Assembly (NCBI GenBank): GCA_947176875.1
Contig: CAMWSI010000056.1
Span: 1-5,982 of the forward strand
Reading direction: 5' to 3'
DNA from: an uncultured Bacteroidales bacterium
GTDB taxonomy: Bacteria; Bacteroidota; Bacteroidia; Bacteroidales; P3
DNA: 5,982 bases
The translations under genes were made by a program, and so were the position numbers. This document shows positions 1-5,982 of the stretch, piece by piece. The notes below the pieces were generated by a model. The model saw only the letters and a list, made by a program, of their open reading frames with translations. It did no database searches and had not been told where the DNA came from. Every line of letters starts with the position of its first letter. The first letter of the stretch is position 1.

Positions 1-3000
1 CATCCGTCACTGTTAAAGCCCATACGTTGCCCGACTCGCTCCGTCTGGAGAAGAACTACGATACGGTCTGCTCGCGGAACAGTTATACGTATCGCGTTCT
101 CGGGCGTCCGGAAGGCTTGACGATGCGGTGGTCCACCGGCGACACTTCGGCTTCCATCACGCCGTTCGTCGCCGAGGGCGACACCATGTTCACGATCAGT
201 TACCGCGATCCGAACGGCTGCATCTTTGAAGCCTACGATACACTGCGTCTCAGCGTGAGAGACGGCCGTCCGATACATTTCACGGGTATCGATGTACCCG
301 ATACGGCGATTTACAACGAAGACACGCGCTTCGCCATCTCCACCGACATTGCCCGCGACAGTGTCCGCTACAGTTGGTATGCCAACGGTATCAAGTTCTC
401 GACGGTTTACGACACCGGTTTCGTTTACGACAGCCAGAGCATGGACGATTTCTTCAATTCCGAAGACCCGTACCGCATCGCTTGCGTTCTGGAAGATTTC
501 AGTGTCTGCCGGTCGGGTCGTGATACGATATACGACACGATGCTGGTACTGCAGGCCATCTATGCCGATATAGACATCAACGCCAACGCACGTATCAACA
601 GCGATACGATAGATGTCTGCACGGATGCCACGATCCGTTTCTTTGCCGCCACCGCCAATGCCGGTCCCGTAGCGGCCGACGGTTCGCACCTTTGGTATAT
701 CGATTGGTTCCGCAACGGCCGGTTCGTGGGTCGTGGCGACACGATTCCGCAAAACGGCCTCGTGAGCGGCGACGAGATCTATGCCGTACTCCATTGCGAC
801 AGCACGATGCGTCCGTTCCCGGCCAATTCGCCCGTAACGTCCGATACCGTGATAGTCCGCACGATAGAACGGCTGAATCCGGTTGTCGAAATAGGTTTCA
901 TCAAAACCGACGATTACGGTACGGCATACTACGATACGGCCAAATATGATATCTGTGCGCTGGAAGACGTCACGGTCGAATCCAGAATAACCGATGCCGG
1001 CAGCAAGCCGAATGTTTACTGGTATCTCAACGGTCAGCACATCGGTAAATACGACATGATGACCGCGGTAACGTTCGAGGATATGCCTACGACCAACGGC
1101 CGCAATACGAATTACGATATCTATGCCGCGATAGTATCCGGCGATTATTGCGCCAGTGTCGATGACACGCTCCGTACGAATGTACTGACGGTTGAGGTGC
1201 ACCCGAACAATGAGGTGGCCGCTTGGATCGATTCGATCAGGCAGCCGGCCCTCTGCCAGTTCGAAGACGGTTCGCAATATGTCGAAATTACGGCTCATGT
1301 CCGTTATGACGATACGTCGGCTACCTATACCTATCTCTGGTATAAGAACGGTGCCATTTTGAAAGATGCTTACAACCGACCGTTCAACGATACGGTGTTG
1401 CGTTACTATCCGTCGGCGCCTCTGACCGAAAACGACCGCTTCTCGATGCGTATGTTCAATACGGCGTTCTGTTCGGCCGAGTCGAGCGTTACGACCAACG
1501 TGACAGGGCTTACGCCGCATGTGATAGGCGTCGAGGCCGGTCCGGACGGCGAGACGATGGTGGGCGTCGGTTACAAGTTGTCGGGAGACACCGTTTACGG
1601 CGGTCGTCCGACATGGACAACGGGCGGCAACGGCACGTTCGATAACGACACGCTATTGCATACCGTTTATACGCCGGGTTCCATCGACAGCGCCGCCGGT
1701 TATGTCATGCTTTACCTTACGGCTTACGACGGTTATACCTGTAGCGTGACAGACAGCCTTAAACTGACCATTCAGCTTTGCGGTGTCTTTACGTTCAATC
1801 CTATGCCCGATACGACGATTTGTCGTGGCGAATTCTGTTTCAACAACGCGTTGCAGATACCCGACCATATCGGCGGCGTGTCCGTGACTTACCGTTGGGA
1901 CGGTGCCATGAGCGGTCTCCTTTACGAGGGTCAGGATGCCGAATATTGTCTGGCATCCGATCGTTTCGACGAACAATATTACTATCAGACGGTAACGACG
2001 TCCAACGGTTGTACGTTCCGCGATACCGTGGAACTGACGGTTAAACCGGTTCCGTCCGTGATGGATTTGGTCAATGTGCGTTATCCGCTCAGTGAGGCGG
2101 CTGTGGCCATGTGTCCGGGCGATACGGCGGTGTTGAGCGTCATGGCGGCCGTGTATGATCCGGTTGCATACAGTTACCTGTGGTCCACGGGCGATACGAC
2201 GGCGACGACACGTTATACGGCCGATGCCGCCGGTCAGGTTACCTTGACCGTGACGGATCGTCGGAATGGCTGTAGCGCGGATACGGTTGTCGATGTCATT
2301 GTCCGTAACCGTCCTTCGATTACGACCGGTCCCGATACGGTTCTTTGTCCGGGCGCTTCGATGATATTGCCGCAAATCCGTCTTGAAAACCCGGCCGTTA
2401 TCATGACCTCTTACGAATGGCAGGAAATCGGCAAGGGTATTGTTTCGAACGGCGCATATTCCAAGACCAAGCCGCAACCCGACTTTGCGGTTACGCCGAC
2501 GGCCGATACAACTTATTACGTAGCCCGTCTGGACGGCGACGGCGTATGCGGTTCGGCGCCCGATACGTTGATGGTGGTGCTGGATATGCCCCAATGGATT
2601 GTCATGCCGGCCGATACGGCGGTATGTTACGGGGCGGAAGTGGAAATAGCGATAGCATCCGTATCCGGCGACAGGAACGTCATGGCGTTGTCCAACCCGC
2701 CGGCCTTCCTCAACGGTATGACCGGTGCCGCCAATGGCCGCAATGTGGTCACGGCTCTGCGCGATACGATGTATGTGGTCTATGCTCTGAGCGATTATGG
2801 TTGCGAGATATTCGATACGGCCCGGATCCGTGTTTACGAACGGCCGGAAGTAACGATTGCCGCCGCGAACATTTGCTCGGGCGAAGAAGTGATGTTCTAT
2901 ACGGCTACTGTCGATTCCAACTACGAATACCGGTGGACGGTCGGCGATGCGGCTTCGGCAGATGCCTTTACCTCTGTCGGCGATACGTTGCGCTATATGA

Positions 3001-5982
3001 GTGCATCGGAAGACAGCGTCTTGTCTGTCCGTCTCGAACTTATCCATAAGCAAGGCGGTTGTGTCTATACGACCGATACGGCCGTGTCGCTCTTCGTGAT
3101 GGCTCATATACCGCCGATGCAGGATACGTTGGTATGCCAGAATGAGTTGGTACGTTTGTTCCCGACGGGTAACCAGTATTCCACGCAGAAAGGCTATTCG
3201 CTGGCATGGTATGACAGTTTGAATGACAAGCCGCATACGACCAATGCCTACGGTCAGTTCCGTCACACCTATTCGAACAGTTATTATCTGACGGTAACCC
3301 ATCTGAAGACGGGTTGCGTTCATAGGGATACGGTACATGTGGAAGTGGATTCGTTGCCGCTGACCGTGTTGCCCGATACGCTCGTGACGTGTACCGGCGA
3401 TGAGGTGACGTTCGATTTCGCTGACGATGCCGTCCGTCATTACAGTCAGTTGGAATGGACCGACAAGTACAGTACGACTCGAATATCGGATCAGTACGAT
3501 ATCAATGCGACATTCCGCTATGGTCGGGAACCTGTAAGTCGCGGTTGGAGTGTGGCAAAATTGTTCGTAACGGGAACCGGCGCTTGTTCGGGTCATAATC
3601 TCAACGATTCCGTCGTGGTGATGTTGGGCGAGTTTGAATTAGGTTTGCCTTCAGTTGTAGAGGGTTGTTCCGGCTCCGGCGACAGTCTGTCTGTCGTATT
3701 CCAATCGCCATACAGAGACGAAGCGAAAGAATACTATTGGATTCAGGATGGCAAGCGCATTACGGATTCGATCATTTATCGTACGGGCGGTGCGTCGTTT
3801 GACTCCAGTTATCGTTATGACGATACGTTGGTGGCCGTATCCAAGTATGGCTGCGAACGCCGTGCGCCGGTCCGCCTGTCGTTCTACCGTCGTCCGTTTA
3901 TCACGAATCCGGAGTTCGATACGATCTGTCTCGGCAGTTCGGTTCTGTTGGAGGCCTCATGCGATGCGTCGCCGAGAAGGTCTCCGCGTATGCAGTGGTT
4001 GGAAGTGCAGTCCGACGGCAGTACGGTTGTTTTCGAGGAAGCCGAACAGACGGTAAGTGTGACGCCTCTTGTCACGACGACCTATATTGCGTTGAATATT
4101 CCCGGCGGTATCATTCCTTGTAACGCCAACGATACGGTAACCGTTGTCGTCATGGACGAGATGGAGACGACGCTCGGCGTCAAGGACACGAATGTGTGCG
4201 ATGCTACGGAGGTGGAAGTGGCGTTGTTGGGTTCCAACAAGATACTGACTTCGATTAAGTGGATTGACTCGGCGACCGGTACGGTACGCAGCACCGACAG
4301 TTCGTTCGTGGATCTGGTGGATTCGACGCGCACCTATATCTTGGAGACGGAGAATACGTACGGTTGTGTACACCGCGATACCGTCCATCTCGCTTACGGT
4401 TCTCAGACGTATAAACTGTTGATGCCCGATACGGTCAAGTGTCCCGGTACCGAGGTCGAGATCCATGTGAGTGGTCCGCATCCGGCCGACAATATCTATC
4501 CGTGGATGTTCCCCGACAGCAGTATCGTGAATGTGGTGGACAGCATTCTGACCATTACGACGGCCGATACAACCGAGCGTTATGTACTTAAGTTGCGTGG
4601 ACCGCATGATGCCTGCTATGCCGATATCACCATCGAGATGAGCAAGCTGGAGATGCCCGATACGGTGATGTGCGACTTCAGCTGTATTTCCGTAACGCTT
4701 CCGTCCGATACCAACGGCCAGCGGCTGGCTTCGGCATCTTGGTATCTGTTGGATAGCCTGACGTTCAGCCATAGCGACACGACGGTGGTCGAGATGAGTT
4801 ATACCTATGCGGACACGACGATAACGGTAGATACGTCGTACAATGCCAATGAACGTTACCACGGCCGTTATATCCCGTACACGGGTACCGTTAAGGAGAC
4901 GGATACGGTTCGGTTGCATGCGTTCTGCGACAGCGTCTTCACGGGCGGTCATACGTATCTTGATTTCTCGGGCTATGAAAAGGACAGCGCAAGCGGTTCA
5001 GAGGTACCGGTCTTCACCGAGCGTTTCGCTTATGCGTCGTCCGTGCTGGTTTGCCGCGAGGCCGCCCCGGGCATGAAGATTGTCTGCGATACGGTTTACG
5101 ACGTGTACGATGGCAAGGATGCTGTAACGGGGGCGTCGCGTCCCGGAACGCGTGTGTCCGGTAGCGAGCGGGCCGTGAACTGCCGCGAGGTGGATACAAT
5201 GTGCGTAGTGACCTACGAAGTTCATAACGCGCTTGATGCCAGCCAAGTAGATACAGTGAAAGCCCTTATCGACTGCAATCCGGTACCGGAAGGCAAAGTA
5301 CGGGTATGCGACAGCATATTCAAGGAAATACCGGGTAAATTCCTGACCAGTCCGAAGAAACAAGTATTTATCCGTACCGAGAATTGTCAGGATGTAGATC
5401 CGTATTGTGTCATCACATATACGAAAGTATTGACAGATACTGGTTTTAATATGGTGATTTCTGACATTAACTGCGGTGGTGAAGGTTCGATAATAGTATG
5501 TGATAGCGTATTCAGATTGAAACCTGGAAAATTCTTGAATAGTCCCAAGGTTACGATATTTGACCATATAGAAAATTGCCGTGTTGTAGATGAAAGTTGT
5601 TCGGTTTCGTATGAGCGTCGGGATATTAACGATACGTTAATGATTCTTGAAGCTAAACCTAAATGTAATACCGGTAATCAACCGGGTACTAAGACGGTAT
5701 GCGACAGCATCTATGAAGAGAGAGCCGGCGCGTTGCCTTGGGATCCGAAAGTGATGGCGTTCACGGGTACGGAGAACTGCCGCGAGGTGGAGGCGAGCTG
5801 TACGGTGACGTACGAGAAGGAGATGACCCCGACGGGCTACAAGATGGTGGCTTCGACGAGCGGTTGTGGCGCTACCGGTACGAAGACGGTATGTGACAGC
5901 ATCTATACGGAGACGGCCGGCGTGTTACCCTGGGATCCGAAAGTGATGGCGTTCACGGGCACGGAGAACTGCCGCGAGGTGG
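1..5982 (+). CDS. Giant Ig/PKD-like repeat surface protein, internal fragment (both ends outside window)
   Basis: The frame starting at base 3 is open for 1,993 codons to base 5981, with no stop and no plausible start boundary, so this is the middle of a very long gene. The translation has about 18 Ig/PKD-like modules (residues 1 to about 1640) followed by a distinct four-cysteine repeat array (about 1642 to the end). Coding is supported by periodic protein motifs and by the octapeptide CVHRDTVH, which occurs twice (3315-3338 and 4365-4388) with mostly synonymous codon differences. The protein is rich in Asp, Thr, Tyr and Val, has no evident membrane segment, and carries paired cysteines in most modules, which fits an exported protein. 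Similar arrays in Bacteroidota are adhesin or gliding-type proteins, often T9SS cargo. That role is inferred, since the signal peptide and the C-terminal domain are not in view. No specific gene is recognised. Confidence 0.96.
3..263 (+). other. Ig/PKD-like module 1, with the tail of the preceding module
   Basis: Residues 1-10 (SVTVKAHTLP) look like the final beta strand and linker of a module that begins left of the window. The next module opens near residue 20 with D-T-V-C (Cys at 69-71). It contains R-W-S-T-G-D-T, resembling the central 'W-S-T-G-x-T' of Bacteroidota PKD/Ig-like repeats, and ends with N-G-C, then Y-D-T-L-R-L-S-V. The early and late cysteines could form an intramodule disulfide. 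This class (D-T-x-C opening) is the same as the later block at 1776-4655, although a block of a different class lies between them. Confidence 0.7.
264..1517 (+). other. Block of four long Ig-like modules with W-x-x-N-G (modules 2-5)
   Basis: Four consecutive modules of about 100-110 residues have approximate boundaries 264-563, 564-875, 876-1205 and 1206-1517. Each has a core Trp followed three residues later by Asn-Gly: Trp codons at 375, 705, 1020 and 1338, and Asn codons at 384, 714, 1029 and 1347. In module 3 this is followed by L-V-S-G-D-E-I-Y-A-V-L-H-C. That matches the layout of a common Bacteroidota Ig-like repeat, in which W-x-x-N-G is followed by a Gly-Asp turn and a strand ending in Cys. 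Modules 3-5 have an early Cys (618, 954, 1254) and a late Cys. Module 2 has Tyr (312) near the early position and instead has Cys at 483 and 507. The boundaries are judged by eye and could shift by 10-15 residues. Confidence 0.75.
1518..1775 (+). other. Ig-like module of the 'TTGxGTF' type (module 6)
   Basis: This single module of about 86 residues differs from both flanking classes. Its core reads P-T-W-T-T-G-G-N-G-T-F-D-N-D-T-L-L, followed by Y-T-P-G and then A-G-Y-V-M-L-Y-L-T-A before the late cysteine (1740) and D-S-L-K-L-T-I. From memory this closely follows a recurrent Bacteroidota extracellular repeat with 'W-T-T-S-G-T-G-T-F' and 'Y-T-P-S' followed by 'G-x-V-x-L-T-L-T-A'. It lacks an early cysteine, having G-P-D-G-E-T-M-V where other modules have D-T-x-x-C. 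It sits exactly at the switch between the long-module block and the D-T-x-x-C block, so it may act as a junction. The module type is clear; its ligand or role is unknown. Confidence 0.8.
1776..2051 (+). other. PKD/Ig-like module 7 with an extra cysteine pair
   Basis: The module opens with P-D-T-T-I-C-R-G (Cys at 1821), the canonical start of this Bacteroidota repeat class, and ends with N-G-C-T-F-R-D-T-V-E-L-T-V (Cys at 2010). It also has Cys at 1836 (E-F-C-F) and Cys at 1947 (E-Y-C-L), besides Cys 1779 in the linker. Two disulfides are therefore possible here, against one in most neighbours. It is about 92 residues long, within the range of the block that follows. Confidence 0.75.
2052..2591 (+). 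other. Two canonical PKD/Ig-like modules (8 and 9)
   Basis: Module 8 (about 2052-2315) has the Cys-Pro-Gly opening at 2112, then Y-L-W-S-T-G-D-T-T-A-T-T, then G-Q-V-T-L-T-V-T-D, and finally N-G-C-S-A-D-T-V-V-D-V. This is close to the textbook form of the Bacteroidota PKD-like repeat and is the strongest family match in the window. Module 9 (about 2316-2591) opens with P-D-T-V-L-C-P-G (Cys 2346) and has Y-E-W, then the typical T-P-T-A-D-T-T-Y-Y-V strand, ending with a late Cys and P-D-T-L-M-V-V. Each carries one early and one late cysteine. Confidence 0.85.
2592..4655 (+). other. Array of eight D-T-x-x-C Ig/PKD-like modules (10-17)
   Basis: Approximate modules are 2592-2843, 2844-3119, 3120-3359, 3360-3650, 3651-3896, 3897-4163, 4164-4400 and 4401-4655, each 79-97 residues. 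Early motifs, with their Cys codons, are A-D-T-A-V-C-Y-G (2625), N-I-C-S-G (2874), Q-D-T-L-V-C (3135), D-T-L-V-T-C-T-G (3390), E-G-C-S-G (3666), D-T-I-C-L-G (3927), D-T-N-V-C (4197) and D-T-V-K-C-P-G (4440). Late motifs are mostly Tyr/Gly/Thr-Gly-Cys followed by Asp-Thr. DNA identity between modules looks low, suggesting old duplication with divergence rather than recent expansion, in contrast to the array after 4926. The likely role is a rigid stalk or binding array outside the cell, inferred from the family. Confidence 0.78.
4656..4925 (+). other. Atypical transition module (18) between the Ig-like array and the Cys-rich repeats
   Basis: It opens like the preceding modules, with M-P-D-T-V-M-C (Cys 4671), but has a second Cys three residues later (C-D-F-S-C) and lacks the usual Gly-Cys closing strand. 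It is rich in Thr, Ser, Asp and Tyr, including runs such as Y-T-Y-A-D-T-T-I-T-V-D-T-S-Y. It ends with E-T-D-T-V-R-L-H-A-F just before the first C-D-S-V-F of the next array. I read it as a diverged last Ig-like module. It could also be a linker or a different small domain. Confidence 0.5.
4926..5084 (+). repeat. Repeat unit 0, degenerate (two of four cysteines)
   Basis: It begins with C-D-S-V-F like later units but lacks the central N-C-R-x-V-x-x-x-C element. Its last Cys (5052) lies 11 residues before the Cys that opens unit 1, the same gap as between the fourth Cys of unit 1 and the start of unit 2. It is therefore read as a 53-residue unit that kept cysteines 1 and 4 and lost, or never had, 2 and 3. 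The assignment is weaker than for units 1-4. Confidence 0.45.
5085..5306 (+). repeat. Repeat unit 1 (74 residues, four Cys)
   Basis: It starts C-D-T-V-Y and has N-C-R-E-V-D-T-M-C-V-V-T-Y and a fourth Cys in L-I-D-C. It is the longest unit: there are six extra residues between Cys 1 and Cys 2 and two extra between Cys 3 and Cys 4 compared with units 2-4. The first segment (G-K-D-A-V-T-G-A-S-R) does not align well with the P-G-K-F-L or L-P-W-D-P segments of later units, so this is the most diverged complete unit. Confidence 0.8.
5307..5498 (+). repeat. Repeat unit 2 (64 residues, four Cys)
   Basis: C-D-S-I-F is followed by P-G-K-F-L-T-S-P-K, E-N-C-Q-D-V-D-P-Y-C, V-I-T-Y, and T-D-T-G-F-N-M-V-I-S before the fourth Cys. 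Cys spacings are 26, 7 and 22, identical to unit 4. The segment T-x-T-G-[FY]-x-M-V-x-S is shared with unit 4 but not with unit 3, whereas P-G-K-F-L-x-S-P-K is shared with unit 3 and not unit 4. This suggests mosaic exchange between units. The second half is AT-rich. Confidence 0.87.
5341..5700 (+). other. AT-rich island within the repeat array
   Basis: Hand counts per 60 bases give about 43 % GC at 5341-5400, then 32, 40, 35, 40 and 38 % from 5401 to 5700 (111 of 300, 37 %). The two following 60-base lines give 58 and 63 %, and spot counts in the Ig-like region give 50-57 %. The frame stays open and the four-Cys pattern is intact. The right boundary coincides with the start of unit 4. Confidence 0.85.
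5499..5699 (+). repeat. Repeat unit 3 (67 residues, four Cys, AT-rich)
   Basis: C-D-S-V-F is followed by P-G-K-F-L-N-S-P-K, E-N-C-R-V-V-D-E-S-C and S-V-S-Y-E-R. Cys spacings are 26, 7 and 22, with a slightly longer tail (11 residues) before the next unit. Its codons lean to A/T in the third position (for example aaa, gta, tta, gat) and include aga for Arg, unlike the Ig-like region. The protein framework is intact, so it is not decaying. Confidence 0.86.
5700..5891 (+). repeat. Repeat unit 4 (64 residues, four Cys, GC-rich)
   Basis: C-D-S-I-Y is followed by L-P-W-D-P-K-V-M-A-F-T-G-T, E-N-C-R-E-V-E-A-S-C, T-V-T-Y-E-K and T-P-T-G-Y-K-M-V-A-S before the fourth Cys. Its first part is nearly the same as unit 5 in both protein and DNA. 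GC content jumps to about 60 % here, from under 40 % in unit 3. Confidence 0.9.
5892..5982 (+). repeat. Repeat unit 5, cut by window edge
   Basis: Only the first 30 residues are visible: C-D-S-I-Y, L-P-W-D-P-K-V-M-A-F-T-G-T, E-N-C-R-E-V. The match to unit 4 is exact from Trp onward in protein; differences lie in a short segment after C-D-S-I-Y. The third and fourth cysteines are expected just past the edge. Confidence 0.88.

Larger units (their letters stand above)
4926..5982 (+). repeat. Tandem four-cysteine protein repeat array (units 0-5, continues past right edge)
   Basis: The Ig-like pattern stops and a different repeat begins. Full units start with C-D-[ST]-[IV]-[YF], have N-C-[RQ] about 26 residues later (32 in unit 1), a third Cys exactly 7 residues after that followed by V-[TS]-Y, and a fourth Cys 22-24 residues further on. 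Unit starts are 4926 (degenerate), 5085, 5307, 5499, 5700 and 5892. Lengths of the complete units are 53, 74, 64, 67 and 64 residues. The last unit is cut by the window edge, so more copies probably follow. The constant Cys spacing suggests two disulfides per unit and an exported domain. I do not recognise the family. Confidence 0.88.
5691..5982 (+). repeat. Direct DNA repeat, period 192 bp
   Basis: Bases 5691-5790 and 5883-5982 align without gaps and differ at about 10 of 100 positions. One 29-base stretch (5739-5767 and 5931-5959) is identical, followed after one mismatch by 22 further identical bases up to the edge. The period is exactly 64 codons, so gain or loss of a copy keeps the frame. 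This is the only recent DNA-level duplication I see in the window. Confidence 0.9.

Noticed and set aside
2417..3049. Open frame of 210 codons on the + strand in another frame
   Set aside because: It is Arg/Gly/Cys-rich and has no ribosome binding site or domain. It overlaps modules 9-11, whose motifs are all in the main frame.
1653..3596. Open frame of 647 codons on the - strand
   Set aside because: It is aligned codon-on-codon with the + strand gene. It exists only because the + frame uses almost no TTA, CTA or TCA codons there: it ends at a CTA Leu codon (1653), and the next reverse stop upstream is a TTA Leu codon (3639). The translation is Arg/His/Ile-rich and low-complexity, with no recognisable domain, while the + strand has clear domain structure.
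3957..4952. Open frame of 331 codons on the - strand
   Set aside because: Same codon-on-codon antisense register, ending opposite a TCA Ser codon (3957). It is Arg/Ile/His-rich with no domain, and a shadow of the Ig-like modules.
4998..5567. Open frame of 189 codons on the - strand
   Set aside because: Again the mirror of the + frame, ending opposite a TCA codon (4998). It spans the boundary of the four-Cys repeats, whose conserved cysteine spacing exists only on the + strand.
5401..5700. AT-rich patch as a promoter region, intergenic gap or inserted element
   Set aside because: The main frame and the four-Cys repeat pattern run through it unbroken, there are no inverted repeats or target-site duplications at its edges, and no stop codon precedes it.
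4926..5982. Repeat array as a CRISPR array
   Set aside because: The period is 192-222 bp, the similarity is continuous rather than repeat plus spacer, and every unit is coding in the same frame.
1..5982. tRNA, rRNA, riboswitch or rho-independent terminator
   Set aside because: No clover-leaf, rRNA-like stretch, or GC stem followed by a T-run was noticed, and the whole window is occupied by one coding frame.

Overview
The window is the interior of one very large gene. A single reading frame on the + strand, with codons beginning at position 3, stays open from one edge to the other: 1,993 complete codons with no stop. Neither the start nor the stop codon is inside. The product is a giant, multidomain, probably secreted or surface-exposed repeat protein of well over 200 kDa in this fragment alone. 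I see no second gene, RNA gene, mobile element, CRISPR array, promoter or terminator.

The domain style points to the Bacteroidota, and the roughly 50-57 % GC in three spot-counted lines would suit a mid-GC Bacteroidales-type bacterium. The telling features are PKD/Ig-like modules opening with Asp-Thr-x-x-Cys-x-Gly and closing with Gly-Cys-x(n)-Asp-Thr-Val-x-Val, plus a 'W-T-T-G-x-G-T-F' module. The assignment rests on family resemblance only; no phylogenetic marker is present. In this phylum such proteins are usually exported by the type IX secretion system (T9SS) and serve as adhesins or gliding/surface proteins. The signal peptide and C-terminal sorting domain that would confirm this lie outside the window.

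Layout: (1) 3-263, end of one Ig-like module and most of another. (2) 264-1517, four longer modules (100-110 residues) with W-x-x-N-G. (3) 1518-1775, one module of the 'TTGxGTF' type. (4) 1776-4655, eleven shorter modules (79-97 residues), most opening with D-T-x-x-C. (5) 4656-4925, an atypical transition module. (6) 4926-5982, a different array of about 64-74-residue units with a fixed four-cysteine framework, running off the right edge. The last two units are about 90 % identical in DNA over the 100 bases that can be compared, so the array looks recently duplicated. Part of it (about 5341-5700) is strikingly AT-rich.

The Ig-like array probably forms an extended stalk of disulfide-stapled beta sandwiches. 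The cysteine-rich repeats are an unrecognised second module type. The function (adhesion, matrix or gliding) is inferred, not shown.
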